Part shown: piece after piece, positions 22,130 through 35,229 of the stretch
Position numbering within the stretch: the stretch's first letter is position 1
Layout of the letters: the number at the start of each line of letters is the position of its first letter
Assembly (NCBI RefSeq): GCF_000003815.2
Contig: NC_049992.1
Location: forward strand, 13,858,841 to 13,922,840
Length of the DNA: 64,000 nt
Source: Branchiostoma floridae
Taxonomy: Eukaryota; Chordata; Leptocardii; Amphioxiformes; Branchiostomatidae
Reading direction: 5' to 3'
Notes under the pieces: model-generated
The model's database searches: none
Told to the model about the DNA's origin: nothing
The model's input: the letters and a program-made list of their open reading frames with translations, nothing else
Made by a program: the position numbers and the translations under genes

Positions 22130-25100
22130 GTAGGTGTGCTACTTGATCAAGTTTCCCTTCCCCATACAGTTCCATAGACATAGACCTCCTTACCTGACGA
22201 TAAGAGACATTGTCATTCTAATATTTCTCTACACATATATCTCTGCCAAAATCTTCTGATATTCTTCAGCTGTGTGTTTGGTGCTTACGAAGATCTATCA
22301 CACATCATGCGCATCTATCGCATCTATCGCACACCACGGTTGAGGATCTAACACACACCAAAGGTTTGAAGATGTTTACAAAGGAGTCGTTCCAAGAGCT
22401 ACTGGGATATCCACCCCGGCCCCTATGGAGAAAAGAAGCGGATCACCCGGCGCGGGCGTCACCAACTAGCAGGAGAAATTATGGGTTTAAGTCGGACAAC
22501 CGTGGCTCAAAGCACGGGGAGGGTCAATTAAATTAGTGGCTGTTGGGCATTAATCCTCCCTGAACCCGCTCACGCTGGGATAAACGCCACCTTCGTGTCT
22601 CTTAGCGGCGTCGGTTTTCTTCGGTGGAGACAGAGGGGTGTCCTCTCCGAGCCTAACTAGATGCCGTCTGTGCTCTATTTTCTGTTTGAGGGGGACGCCA
22701 GTGGGGCTTAAATGTAGACACAAAATGCATTTGTTCATTTAGCTTGATATACCTACATAACCTATTTACCAACAGGGAGTCCCCTTATGGCACTTTGTTA
22801 TGTTACACACCAGAGAGGGAAAAGTCTTCGTACCGTAGAAACCGCAGTGCCCCGACGTCGACTTAACTATTGTTACAAAATAACAGCTAGAATATGCTTC
22901 ATACTATAGCATTTCAGTCAACTAACTGTGCAAGTTCAGTTTGAAAAGTGTTATTAATTGCAAAAGTAACAACTAACGAGTAACGTAGAATGTTTCATAC
23001 GTTGAATCCCAAAGATATTAATTGAAGTGAAGAATTGAATCATGACACTGGAAAGATTCATGCTACTGTAAAAATTAACAATAACTTCTGTTTGGGCTCA
23101 ATAGAAAATATACTAGCGGAAACAAAAGTTTCATACTACACTGACGCAAGAAATATAAACCGCGTGAATAGAAACGCGTCACAATACTTTGTGTCAGTGC
23201 AATGCCCATAGAGGTGTGAAGCAATTGTCTGTTAAAACATCTGAATAATGAATAACGATACAGTACGGATGATATAAACGACATGAAAATCAATCATCAT
23301 AAAATTTTGTACTTCTGTAACGAAAAACAATTATGACCTAACCGTAAACCTGTCATTGCATGTGTTTTGAATATCCGGTCTTTTCCCCACATATTATGAA
23401 AGTGTGATACATGATGTATTCAAGATATACATATGACTATAAGTAATTCCGGCTTCATTAACCAATGTCCCGATGTATCGTGACATGGACCAGGAATGAC
23501 AAGGATGCGTTTGGCTGCGTTCGTCACATCACCGCTTGTTGAAATAAATGTGGGGTCACAGAAAGGTCAGGGTGTACAAGACACTGACATTAATCTTCGA
23601 ACAAGTGAACAAAAACGCCGTTATACCTGTTCCTTCTTTACGCAGAAGATGGAAATGCTTTCTTTCTGTATGTATGTCAAATCGAACAGATGACGATTTA
23701 TCTATTTTCGACATGTTTTGGTTCAGTGGCGGGTGGCAAACAGTAGGGGGCGCTTTTGACAAACACGCTGTGCAATATTGGTTGATGTTGTGCATTGCTA
23801 GGTGGTTCAGTGTAAAACTAAAAGCTGTCGTAGATTATCACCGTTTGGTGCTTTCATCCTGTGCAGAATAGATATACCCTCTCCTGCTAGTGTAAGCCTT
23901 TCGTTATCAATAAAGAAACACAACCAGAATCTTAATGCGATTGCCTCCCCTTGGATTGAACTCGTGCAGCATTCATATCTATCATATCGAAATGCATGTG
24001 ACTTTTCACGAAGTTCAGCATAGCCTATTTCGTGTTCAGAATATGCCAACATTTTTCTGTAGTAGTCGCTTTAGGCTGTCAATTTTTTTTCTTTATGTCA
24101 GTGTTGCGTAATGGGCAATTGAGTCTATTTTGTAATCGGTAAAAATGAATTCTCCTAACGCAGCCAAACGCCCTTCTAATGATCAGACGCATGCGACAGT
24201 CATAATTTCAAGGCGATTATTTTTGATATAGATGTTGTTATGTCTCATCCATCCTTGGCGGCGCCTGTGGTAAGGAATCTGGATGGCGAATTCATTCCAT
24301 TCAGCCCTACCTGTAAGGCATATGTATCAAATGATTTAAGAAAATTGCTATTCCATTCCAATGTGCGGCTCGTTTCCAAGAAATGTAGGTGGCACAGATT
24401 GTTTTTCTGTAAACTGGCCTTGTGAACGGTTTGGCCTCAATTCAACAACTTTACAAGTATGTATTTTGTTTCATCGTAAATGATAATTACCGGAAATTTT
24501 AACGAAAACTGTAGCACCATTTATATTCTCAAAACAACTTGAAAACTCGAACTTGATAATTTTAGACCAGGTTAAAATGAAGAAACTATAGTGGCAACGT
24601 ACAAAGGTTTGATTGCTCAGTAGTTGCGTGTTCTTCATACCCCTGTCACATTATCCACGATCTTCGGGCGTATCGATGGACGATCGGCCATATGTAAGAT
24701 CGATAGAGGGTTGCGCGTATTGAGGGTTGAAACCGTCCCTGGCACATATAAGCCATACTTTGTACTTTGTATGATTGTTGTGCAGTGAAGTTATTATTAT
24801 AAGCAAGGCTCGTGCGATTGCCGCAGAATCGTCGTCCGATCGATTTTCGCCAAATGGGGTATTACCACCAGTAATAATAAGAATTGTGAGTAAACAAAAA
24901 CGACGATACTTGTATACATTTGCAGTAAGGCCAAAATATACAAATCATGATATGAGACACAGACTGTTGCAAATACGGAGGAGGACTAAATCATTGCATT
25001 TACATTGTACTTCAATAATGTCTGTTGATAAAGTTTCCCATATTTAACGTTCCTTTTCGCATCACCTCCCTTTGAAACTCTCTCCTATCATCTTCACCCA

Positions 25101-25668
25101 CCCACTAATCCGCGCCGCTGCATTCCCTGCCCCTGTCCTGTGCGCGTGTCGTGTGCCGCATTAATTGCAGATTTGTCTTCAATCTCGGCAGTCCGCAGCT
25201 GAGTCGGTACGACCTCACGCAATCCGCAGTAACACGGGCCACCAAAACTCCATTTCCTGTCACCGGCTCTTCATTTCCCATTTCATTTCCGTCAACATCA
25301 AGATAACAGCGTTATGATTCATGTTCTTCGTGTATTGTAGTTGTCATTGTCAGTAATCCCCCTCCGTCTATTCTCATCTCTTGTGCACTCTAAAAGCAGT
25401 ATTGACCAGAAATCGACCAGCTTCAGGCAAAGCTAGTATCTAACTTATATGTATGTAATGTAGTCGTTTTACACGTAACAAAAAACACCCTACTTTCATT
25501 TCTACCCTTCATTACCGTGATTTTAGAAAGCACTAAACGCTATGTTGAAATCGCTAAGAACGTAGCACCATCAGATATGGCTCTGAATGGCATGTCATTG
25601 ATTTTACACATGAAGCTTGATGCAACTGGATTAAAACCCCATTTGGAAAGCTCATTTACACGCCCTTG
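22130..25668. other. Gene-poor stretch
   Basis: No gene is supported. GC-richer unique segments at about 22400-22720 and 25090-25330 (with TAATCC and TTAATTGCAG homeodomain-type cores) stand out from AT-rich surroundings and could be conserved non-coding elements. Frames at 23496-23871 and 24240-24425 carry no domain. Confidence 0.3.
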
Positions 25669-25845
25669 TTATTTCTGAAAGGTGCCTGGGCGAAGCTGAT
25701 GGTGTCCTGAGCGAAGATAAGGAGGTGCCTGGTGGATACCCGGTGATAGTGGGTGAATTAGAGTTCCGAGTAGAACCACCATCGCCGCTCCAGCCAGACA
25801 GGCAGCCGCCGAACCCACTAGGACCCCGCCGTCACAGAAAAGCAT
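25669..25845 (-). CDS. Candidate exon with one membrane segment
   Basis: From ATG (25845, minus strand) 58 codons read MLFCDGGVLVGSAAACLAGA and on to HPLSPGIHQAPPYL before a stop. Residues about 8-28 form a strong hydrophobic segment. A pyrimidine-rich CCCAG acceptor-like site lies just upstream on the minus strand, so it could be an internal exon. No family recognised. Confidence 0.15.
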   Translation of the reverse strand: MLFCDGGVLVGSAAACLAGAAMVVLLGTLIHPLSPGIHQAPPYLRSGHHQLRPGTFQK

Positions 25846-25857
25846 TCTTCGGTTCAC

Positions 25858-27546
25858 TGGGAAGACTTATGCGGCTCGTTTAAAGGTAGGAATGACTCAA
25901 GTTCTCATGCAAAGAATTTGTCTTTTGTTATATACATGTATGTAAAAACACATCAGACATAGCAATGAATTGTTGTTTTTTATCTTACCTTGAATGTATC
26001 TAAAAGTAGTTATTTATTTGAGAACTTCTCAAATAATCAATTAAAACAAAAACTTGACATAGGTATTTTGAAGAGTTCCTCTATTTCAGGGGACTATTTT
26101 CGGGCATCTTTAATACACATATATATCCTCTGACTCATTTCCTGACCAGGGGAGCTTGTAATCTCTCGTTTTGTTTCCTGTCTGTTCAAATTCTTACAAT
26201 TGTATTCTATGTATGGCTCGATCAGAAACCATTTATTGACCACACGCTATTGTGTGGGTGGACCTAGGCTGTTAGACGCGGGATTTTTGCCGTACCCACT
26301 TCATGGCTGCTATACACCCACCTTTTATCTTTGCATTATCAAATCATCTATAAACAAACCCTGGCTTCGGAAAGTTTTAAAAAAAACGTTGTTAAAGTAA
26401 TAAATGTTCTTTTAAGGGAAACGCATACCGAATATGTCCCAGACTTTTATGTGTCTCGTTACGTGTCTACCTCCTTTTCAAGGGCAAACTTTTACCCTAC
26501 ATAAGGCACAATATTGAAGCCTATTTGCTGCCAGCGTTGTAAACTGCACATTTGTGTTTGGCTTAACAGAATTGAGATGACGGGGAAAATTGTTCCCTGT
26601 CAGAGGTCAATCGTGGTGTCACCACAACCGTGGTTAGAAGCCGTCACTTGTTATTGCAACCCGCTAACTGCGTGTCACCAATCCGTATACATGAATTCCA
26701 TACGACAGCGTCAGTCACTTTCCAAACGCCAGGCGTAGACAGGAAACCTGGAGGGACACAGGAGCCAAGCTGACCTGTACTCTTGGTTTTGACAGGTCAT
26801 GGCTGCGGGTGCCGGCCGATGTGAAGGTGTTTCAGCACTAAGGACAGAATTGTCAATGCGATTACAGTGAATGGGAGAATATAGATGAGACACACACTCT
26901 GTGGTTGCCTGGTCAGAACTGATGTGGGCAGATCTGGGGTCTGTCCCTTTATTGAACCCTTATCAGAAACATATGTGGGGTGGCCCTGTCATAGGACCAC
27001 CTATGGCCAGTATTACAGATCTTCCTGTTATCTCACGTTGCGACGACCATATGTGCTTCTAAGAACAGTATATTGCTGAAATGAAATATGTACTATTTTA
27101 CTCTCTCAGCAAAGACGCATTTTGCAGACGAACATGCTGTCACTAAAGATTTTTAAAGCAGCAATTGAGCTGAGTATGATGATAAACAGATATGGCTATT
27201 TTAAGGAATCATTTTGCTTAAAACGCCACATAATGTTCGTGGTCCGCACTCGAAATCGAAGTGTCACGCCCATCTAAATATTTTGAAATATCGTATGGTT
27301 CTCTGAAAATGTAGGTCATAACGTAATGCAGATCAAATCGGGCAATGCAGGTGACTGTGTCAACTAGGACGCGTATAAAGTGCAACATATGGACACGAGA
27401 ATGGATGAATAATCGCGACAACAAAAACGTACAGGACACTTAACCACCCGTCCATCCTCTCTTATCTAACCATAGAATGACCTAGATGCTGTAAAATTGG
27501 CATGTTACTGTGTCATCCGTTGGGAAGCGCAAGCTGGTCTAATTTA
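25858..27546. other. Intergenic, nothing supported
   Basis: Only short domain-free frames; no repeat family recognised. Confidence 0.35.
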
Positions 27547-27772
27547 AGTTGGTATCTCAGTGCACTCGGGGCACCGGTGCGGCCCTACGGGGTTCGTTTA
27601 CTGCGGCACTGTCGCCGATTTTTTATAACTCAGATATTTCGTAATACGTAAAAATATGACTCAGAAGACAACAAAATACACAAAACGTAAGAAAAATCAT
27701 TTGAGATTCGTTGAGTAATCTTTCGTTCCCCGCAGTGCCACACCGGTGCCTAAGTGCAATGATATGCCACCT
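27547..27772. mobile_element. MITE, ACCGGTGC family, copy 1
   Basis: Inverted termini (left AGTTGGTATCTCAGTGCAC, right its degenerate complement ending CCACCT) continue inward through GGGGCACCGGTGC and a CGGGGTTCG block. It is flanked by TTA on both sides. Related copies lie at 32304-32482 and 36265-36512. A 3-bp TWA duplication would fit a PIF/Harbinger-derived element; that assignment is inference. Confidence 0.7.
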
Positions 27773-30700
27773 TTAGCGTTGAGCGTATACTTTCACATGT
27801 TCAAGGTGACCGACCTGATGGTAACAAAAGGTGGCCGCGCTTGATTGCTCGTCAGACATTACCTGATTTCCCACGTTGCCCGGTAATTAGCGGATAATTT
27901 GGTGTGATTGCAATGTTACTAACCTTGGGAGTAGAGCTGTCAGTCAAGCTCGCGTTAGTGAGCGACACTTGTGCCTTTTAGTCAAGGGAATTGGCAATGG
28001 GGCACCGACATGGGTCACTTTATGACACACGGCGACAGGCAATGTCACAGACCTGCATTTCCCAATTTCAGCGTTACTTTATAGAGTTAAAGAATATCTC
28101 TAGTTAAGGAAAGGACATTCCTGCTGACAAGTCAGTAGTAAACGAACGCCTTGTATCTTGTAGAAGCGGTCACATAGCTGTACTTAAAAGCTTTGCAATA
28201 AAAGATGCCACCCTCACGACGCACACACCAACGCACACATACATCATTTCTTACATCTATTGTTTAAACAATCGCCTCCCCATACCGGAAAGGCATCTTG
28301 AGTTTCAGTAATTCAAAGGACATGAGGACGAAGTTCGTAAATATAAAATGCCTAATTAAATTTTGAACGATTATATTGATTGAATTAAATGTTGCTTGAA
28401 TTTGAATGGGTGCATCTGATGTACAGTATTTAGTTACTTTTTAAATAACTGTATGATTATTGAATAACACAAAAACACAACAGTCTGAGGAGTTTAGCGG
28501 CATCTTATACAATGAATCCCTTCCTTCATTTGTTACTAATATTCTGAATGAAAGGCATTGTTTTTCGACTGAATTATGTGTGTATTTGGCTCTGAATGGC
28601 AATATTGACAGGTTTGTGATAGCAAAACCTGTATTATTTTCTCTTGGGACTTGTCTTAAATGAATAAGAATGGATAGGCGAACCCGCGAAGCAACAAATA
28701 AGATTAGTGTGGCCCTATATCGTCATAGCAGTTGTGATCGGTCAAACCTCCGCTTGGAAAATGTCAGCTCTCCCCTCCGGGAGACCATCAAGCCAGCAGA
28801 TAACGAGACAATCACGATAGTAGCATTCTGTGACCTCGCTCATCTGTCCTGTTACATTTGTGATGCTTCAGCTCTCGATTTAATTGCAAGAACATATCAG
28901 ATGAGTGGAATCTTCTTGAATCTACCCGAACATTACTGAGTTTTTTATTGCCTCTTGAATGTTATGCAATACACAGTGGTTCCACATTCAAGCAAACTGG
29001 CTTACATCAACGTTAATGTACGGCACCGCTGGACAGAACATTATAAATTAAGTATAACAGAAAACATATAAACTGGAACGTCAAATATACAGGAACAGAG
29101 ATGGACAGTTGAATTACAGCAAAGAAAACAACTTTGAGTTGATGTTAGGATTTGTGTTTACCAAAACATCTTCATCACCTTTGTTATTTTCCTTTAACAT
29201 TCAGTCCCTTACCTAGTCAGCCGTATAGGCAACATTGCGTTATACAATAGGTAATAACGGGGGACAAAGGTAAGAACAAAACAGTTTCTAAATATAGCCA
29301 ATATCATTTGACTATATCATGCCAAGAAGTATTGAAATACTCGTAAATCAAAAGCCTTTTGTGAATCACGGCACTTATTCTTATAACCAACTATTAACTA
29401 ACAAAAGATAATAGCTTGTGAGATGAACAAATTGTTTTGTACACAATACCATATTTTGAAGATGAGAATAGGACTGAAATGGACCTGGACATTAAAAAGA
29501 CTCCTTGCTAAAATAGGGGTTAAAATTAAAAGGAAGAAGGAACAGAAGGGAGGCTTAATTGTAATGTGCAATATGATCTGTGCACATCATTCAAAATTAG
29601 CAATTATTGTCAGCATTTCAAAAGTAATACCGGATGCTCTCTATAAAAACTTTGTGTACACACAGACACAGACACGCCCAAACAATGCTTCACTTCCTTT
29701 GGGTGAAGTAAACGTAGTTCGGTGTGAGGTGTCTTATTCGAGCTAACAGCCTCCCTTGACACCTCTACTTGTAGCAATGCTGGCAATTAACATGTCCTTG
29801 GAGAATAATGTACCGGTATGGGAATGTACTGTTGGAATAAAAAAACAAATTGCTGGCGGTGTAGAAGTTGGCAACAATAGTGTGCTCAAGTAGGTGCCGG
29901 GACAGCACCGTGCCCCCCTCCCCACTTCTGCCAGACTCTGATAGAACATGGTCAATTGACATCAACCTTTGCCAAACCTGTCTTCATGAGGAACTTGAAG
30001 CATAATAACTTGCAGGTCTCACTCCTCTTACCAGATAGGCGAAAGTTATTCTTATATTTTCCCTGCTGGGCTTCTTTCCCTGCAAGTGAAATGCACTCTT
30101 CCTACACCATCTGACTGAAATTAGTAGAACAGTTTACTTCCGAAATGGGAGGGGGTTGCTACAAAGAACGGCATGACATGCGCTCAATTGAACACGTGCT
30201 CTCTCATATTTCTGCATATTTATTCTCCTCTGCCGTGCAGGTTTGTGTTTTTGTAAGTCGTTTGCGTTTGCTACAGCCGTAAAGAACGCTACAATAACAG
30301 TCTGTAATCTAGTATTGATAACGAGCCACCCCACCCTTTGGCGGTAATGTACCGGTCCTTTGCATATCGTGGCGTAGGAGAATTGATAGGCGCGGGAAAA
30401 GCCGGTCCGAGTCACGCGCACTTGCTGTCGGCTCTTAGAAACGCTCGGGGCGCGAACAGCACAGACAAATATCCGGTCCAGACCACCACTGACGATGCAA
30501 GGTTGGTGGACTAGCGCTAGCGTCACGATGTTTTCTAAATGTAGGTGAGGTGAATCATTTGAATTGTATGGCGTCTCCTGAGCGGATATTCAATATAGTG
30601 TACTGCTCTTCTACATACGTAGCACATAATACGTCTTGTTTCACAAGGAACAGATTTTTGACAGTTTGAATAATAGAGTTTTGTCTTTCTTTTCCTTTGC

Positions 30701-31088
30701 CCTGCTGGCTGTGGTCCATCTATGACTTGTGTATTCCATGACATTGGTATTTTTAATGTAATCGTATATTCTGGTATTGCGGAAGCGATGGAGCCAAGTT
30801 CTTTGTTCACCAAACGTCAGTTTGTCAGCGGCATGAATGTGGTGCTGACCGATATACGAAACAATAGCAAACCGCAACCAACCAAACAAAGGACAGCATG
30901 GAAAAGCGTTAAGAAAATGGTGCTCTTTTTGGTGTGTTGGACTATCATATACATGACGTGGTTCTGTGCCCGTTTTGTGTCAACCTAACGTCAGACGGGC
31001 ATGATTGAGGCCTGGTATGGAACCACGGGACTCGACTTGGCTTTTTAGATAAATCACCAATGAGAGCGTTACTCGGTCGCTAATACAG
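27773..31088. other. Intergenic, nothing supported
   Basis: Several ATG frames (28460, 28670, 29423, 30722) have no recognised domain; the one at 30722-30988 ends in a hydrophobic segment. Sequence at 27850-28080 is GC-richer and unique, with a TAATTAGCGGATAA-type homeodomain cluster, possibly regulatory. Confidence 0.3.
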
Positions 31089-31268
31089 TACTCCTCCAAG
31101 CAGAGGTTAGGCTAGGGCTGTTTTTGACGATTTTTAGGCGTTTTCATCAGGCTTTCTATTTTGTACCGTTTTCTTGATGTCTCGCGGCCGCCCTATGAAA
31201 GAAAGCCGGAAGAAAACGCCTAACAAACGTCAACAAACAGCCGGTGCCTAACCTCTGCTTGGAAAGTA
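31089..31268. mobile_element. MITE with 9-bp target duplication (Mutator-like)
   Basis: This 180-bp element has inverted ends (TACTCCTCCAAGCAGAGG on the left; the complement of TACTTTCCAAGCAGAGG on the right, homology continuing through TTAGGC and GGCTG). It is bounded by identical 9-bp direct repeats CTAATACAG (31080-31088 and 31269-31277). Nine-base duplications are typical of Mutator-like elements. No coding capacity. Confidence 0.75.
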
Positions 31269-31310
31269 CTAATACAGCATGATCTTAACTTAAGATATCG
31301 AGAGCAACCA

Positions 31311-31441
31311 TTATCTCCAAGCAGATGTGTAATTTGGCTAGTCTTTTGATTGATCTTTACGGATGAAAATATGTACATACACAAAGGAGTCAAACTGCAT
31401 GTAAAAAATGCCAGGTGAACCATGTATCTGCTTGGAGATAA
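31311..31441. mobile_element. MITE with TTATCTCCAAGCAGAT termini
   Basis: A 131-bp segment has perfect 16-bp inverted ends (TTATCTCCAAGCAGAT). It lies only about 40 bp from the element at 31089-31268 and shares the CTCCAAGCAGA core with the element at 17792. No clear target duplication. Confidence 0.65.
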
Positions 31442-32303
31442 GGTAGCTGTACCAGACACCACTCAAAGCCCGTCTGGTGATACCACATCCACTATGTAAT
31501 CTGCTCCATGTGACTTGTACGATTACCAATAATATATTTATGGCATGTTATCATCTATTTTAACACGAGTATATCTGTTATATTCTCCTGTGCATAGCGG
31601 GCAGAATCATTGGTTAGAATTCGTTTAATTCATACCGCAATTTTAGAGATGTGACAAGACGCTCCCTTTCTTTCTGCAGTTTTGATGAGTATCGATGCAG
31701 GTACAGTGATAAAACGTCCTCGTTTTATTTGACATAGACTATAGAAGTGACAAAATAAAACGTTTGGCAAGCCCTTCCTCATCTTTATGTAGATATTGGA
31801 ATGCTAAATCATTGCGATTTCTAATCTGTCTGTACTGTGTCTACGAAAGGAGGTTAACCTCCTTGGTCTACGTACTGCATCGTCCACAGAAAAGGGCAAC
31901 CAGGGCAAACATCCACCGGATGCCATAATACTGCCACACGATAGAAAAATACATGAATTTTAAGCGGTTCGAAGAGATGTACCAAGACAGCATCAGTAAT
32001 CCTCAGGTATACACATGTTTTGTTGTTAAACACAATCTTGAGAAGGCCTAAATAACAATACGTTTATGGTGTGGCGGTGTGGAATTTGATATTAGATCTG
32101 CTTGCTTTGTATATCAATAGGAATATGTGTTTGTCTGATTGTTTGTTTGTTTGTTTGTTTGTTTGTTTACTTGCTCGAATACAAACTTCAAATCATAACA
32201 TTAGTGTGCCCGACAAACCTTTCTATGGACATAAGTCCTCACGTGAAGTACACTGCCGGTACACGTGTAATGATTTCTTCGTGAATATAAATCACTGCCT
32301 TTC
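31442..32303. other. Intergenic; short (GTTT)n tract
   Basis: Eight GTTT units lie at about 32139-32168. They create spurious Val/Cys/Leu-rich frames that mimic membrane segments. Nothing else is supported. Confidence 0.5.
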
Positions 32304-32482
32304 AGGTGGTATCTCACTGCACTTGGCACCGGTGTGGCACTGCGGGGTTCGAAAGATTACTCAACAATTTCTGAGATAAAGAACTAATTTCATACAAAAT
32401 CGGCGAAAGTAACACAACAGTGGCGCAGTGAACGAACCCCGCAGTGCCGCACCGGTGCCCCAAGTTCAGTGAGATACCGCCT
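32304..32482. mobile_element. MITE, ACCGGTGC family, copy 2
   Basis: Left end AGGTGGTATCTCACTGCAC and right end its inverse (CAGTGAGATACCGCCT) enclose CACCGGTGTGGCACTGCGG on the left and its complement on the right. It is the shortest of the three copies. The flanks show TTCA-type similarity but no exact 3-bp duplication. Confidence 0.75.
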
Positions 32483-33948
32483 TCAGATACCTTTATTAAA
32501 AAACGTTGTAAAGTGAGTAATCATCCTACTAATAGCCAGCGACAAGAAGTGCTCCTTGGGGAAGTGAAGCATCTCTAGTTGGTAATTAGTCTGATTCTGT
32601 AGTTGGAGCAGGATAGTCATCCCGGGCATCAATCTTTCTAGACTGAGCTTTCTGTGTTGCTGTACCTCTCGAGCTCAGTCACTCCAATTTCTCTTCACGT
32701 CTTCAGTGACGTGAAAATGTGACTGTACCGTATGTAGACACATTGTCTCGTTCAGGAATCCGTCTTGAAACGTCACTTCCGGTAGCCATCGCGCGCGCAC
32801 GATCGTTTTTATTACCAGCAGCACGTTTTGTCGCAACACTACTTTTTAGTCACCACCGCTTGAGAGCTATCAGGCGTGCTTGTTGTGTCGCAATGTAACA
32901 TGTAATTGACTTGAGTACCGATAGTTACATCCGCTAAGTATGGACTTTTTTTTACATAATTGAATACCGCGTGCTTGTCCAAGGTTACACAAGAGGACAA
33001 GAGGGTCACGATTATTACTCCATGATATATGGATGGCATCCGCGCGCATCAATTTTCAAAAAAACTTTCTCAGCCATACTGGGAATCGTACAAAGCAGCT
33101 GTAAAATGAACAAATGTATGCTATATATTGCAAAAAGAAAATCGGAAAAGTAACACTAATGTCATAGACTGCCTAAGTCGATTCGTAATTCAAAGAAGAA
33201 GATACAGAACAATAATCTGTGAGTTAAGTTATTTGATCAACCTTCCTGACCACTTAATGAAGACAACTTTTTTTCAAATTTTGGGGTCTAGTATAATCAA
33301 ATCCAAATGGCCTTACCTAACCATTTGGTATGAAGCGAAGTCTTCACACAAAAAGTTGAAAGTTTTGGGTGTCAAAAATCTTCTTTAAAAATGAAGGTTA
33401 TTTTCAGGCAAAGAAATCTTTGTAGCCTAAGCCTTGCGATCATGCAATGTTGGAGCATTTTGCTGTTGTGAATAGGTAATGTTAAGGCTCCATCTTTAAT
33501 TCAGGTTAATAAGATGATAATCATAACCCAGCCGTTTTGAGTAGGCCCCCGTATCCGTGTTACCGACTTTAATTCCACTAAAGGTCAGGGTTCTTTTCAA
33601 ACGGGTATTATCCATGGATAATGTGGGTTTTTTTCAGATCTTCTTAAAGATTGAAGAAGACGCTCAAAAATGAAGCTTTTTGTCTCTATTTGGAAGCCTT
33701 ACAAACTAGGAGGTATTTTTACTTTTGAATTCCGCAGCTGGTATTATGTCAGTTTTTCTAGATCTTGTGTTGGCACACATGGTAATGATGCCCCTTGCTG
33801 CTCTTGTGATGAATAGTATATTCAATGGATTTAACGATTAACGGCCTTATGAAATAGTATTGCAATGTTGCGCGTGTTTCGGCGCAATTGTTAGGGAATA
33901 CATTTTTGTAAATTTCATATTTTCAGCGCCAACACACATGTACAGAAA
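32483..33948. other. Intergenic, nothing supported
   Basis: Frames at 32839-33388 have no recognised domain. Unique AT-rich sequence up to the CR1 tail. Confidence 0.35.
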
Positions 33949-34390
33949 ATCTGTATCTGTATCTGTATCTATATAGCCGGTATAACCGCCATTCGGCGTA
34001 ACACACCAGCTTCGCAGGCACGCGGCGCGGCAGCAGCTGGTTATATTACACTGAACGATCCGTCACACCTAACTTTTGCACATCTAACTGCAAGCGTTCT
34101 TTAAAACTATCCAGAGAAGATGCCCCTACTGTACTTGGTGATAACAAATTCCAATCTACGATAGTTCTGGGAAAATACGAATTTTTGAACACATCAATCC
34201 TAGCTTGGAAACTCTGGTACTTGAAGTCATGGCTGTTTCTTGTTCTTTTTTGAGCTGGTATTAGATACTTATCAGTCGGTACGTCCACCAGCTTATTGGT
34301 CATTTTGTACATCATGCAAAGTCTGGACATTTTCCTTCTGTCTTCAGCGCGTGCATTGTCTACATTTAGAACAGTACGTCATTATGCTAA
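33949..34390 (-). mobile_element. CR1-like retroelement: RT C-terminus and 3' tail
   Basis: The minus strand encodes the C-terminal end of a non-LTR reverse transcriptase: RRKMSRLCMMYKMTNKLVDV, then YQSFQARIDVFKNSYFPRTI, then VDWNLLSP and DSFKERLQ, stopping at 34046. The open frame runs back to a stop near 34390, so the rest of the polymerase is missing. The 3' UTR ends in GTTATACCGGC and (GATACA)n, typical of CR1-group termini. It is a 5'-truncated, dead copy. Confidence 0.8.
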
Positions 34391-35014
34391 ACCTGTTCCA
34401 ACATTAACCGCAAAAAATTGATTAATCCCCATCAACAATTGGTTACTAGTATGCCGTCGCTACATTCCATGAAAACTTATACAGAAGCCGGATCATACTA
34501 TTGCATATATAGAAGGGTTTGTAAAGAATGTATCTCCCAACATCACAGATTTAATGCCCTTGCAATAACCTACTTAAGAAAGAGATTACATTATTTGGAG
34601 GGAGCAGCTTGTTCCATGTCCATGTAAAATCATAGGAAACGCGAGGAACACACTTCTTAGCCATTAAGAACAATAGATAAAAAAGGGCAAGCCTCCTCAA
34701 ATTTCCTCATTGTTGTACATGTCACAATTGTGTCAAGGACATAATGGTGTTTGGATAAACGCCCTAAGCGTAAGTAGATATCGTTTATGTGAAGAACTTG
34801 AACATTTCTTGATTAGACATCAATACTACATGCTTAGTAAAATCATGCAAATGGCAATGATCCTTTCCCGTCGTGTAATAGCTAACGTGGCAGTGGTTTG
34901 TAAAAAGGGGGTTGCGGGGGGGGGGGGTTGGGCTAGAGGCAAATCAGACGGTCTTCTTGCATATCAACAGGTCGTAGTTCTAGCCCAGGCGTTGCTGTAA
35001 GATGATATGCGTAT
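34391..35014. other. Intergenic; G-rich tract
   Basis: Domain-free frames only. A G-rich tract at about 34907-34931 (runs of five and eleven G) could form a quadruplex or mark sequencing uncertainty. Confidence 0.35.
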
Positions 35015-35110
35015 TACAGTAGATTTGATTCGATTTATTACATATGTATAAAACATACAGCAAGGACTAACTAGCCGAAGGCCACTATGAAAGATGGCCC
35101 TGGTAAGTGA
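35015..35110 (-). mobile_element. Possible retroelement 3' tail
   Basis: On the minus strand this reads GTGGCCTTCGGCTAGTTAG, then AATAAATCGAATC, resembling a CR1/L2-group 3' end with AATAAA near the terminus. No coding remnant is attached. Confidence 0.35.
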
Positions 35111-35229
35111 ATGATATACAGTATATATTGGTAAAATTTGCTTCCGGCTCCGTGTTTTAAGTTTTCTTCAACAGTGCCCACTAGGTATGCTGTATTAGGA
35201 AAATCTCCTTAGATGGCCCCCAATTTATG

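Noticed and set aside
32071-32379. Hydrophobic Cys/Leu/Val-rich frame that looks like a membrane segment
   Set aside because: Created by the (GTTT)n tract and by the adjoining MITE.
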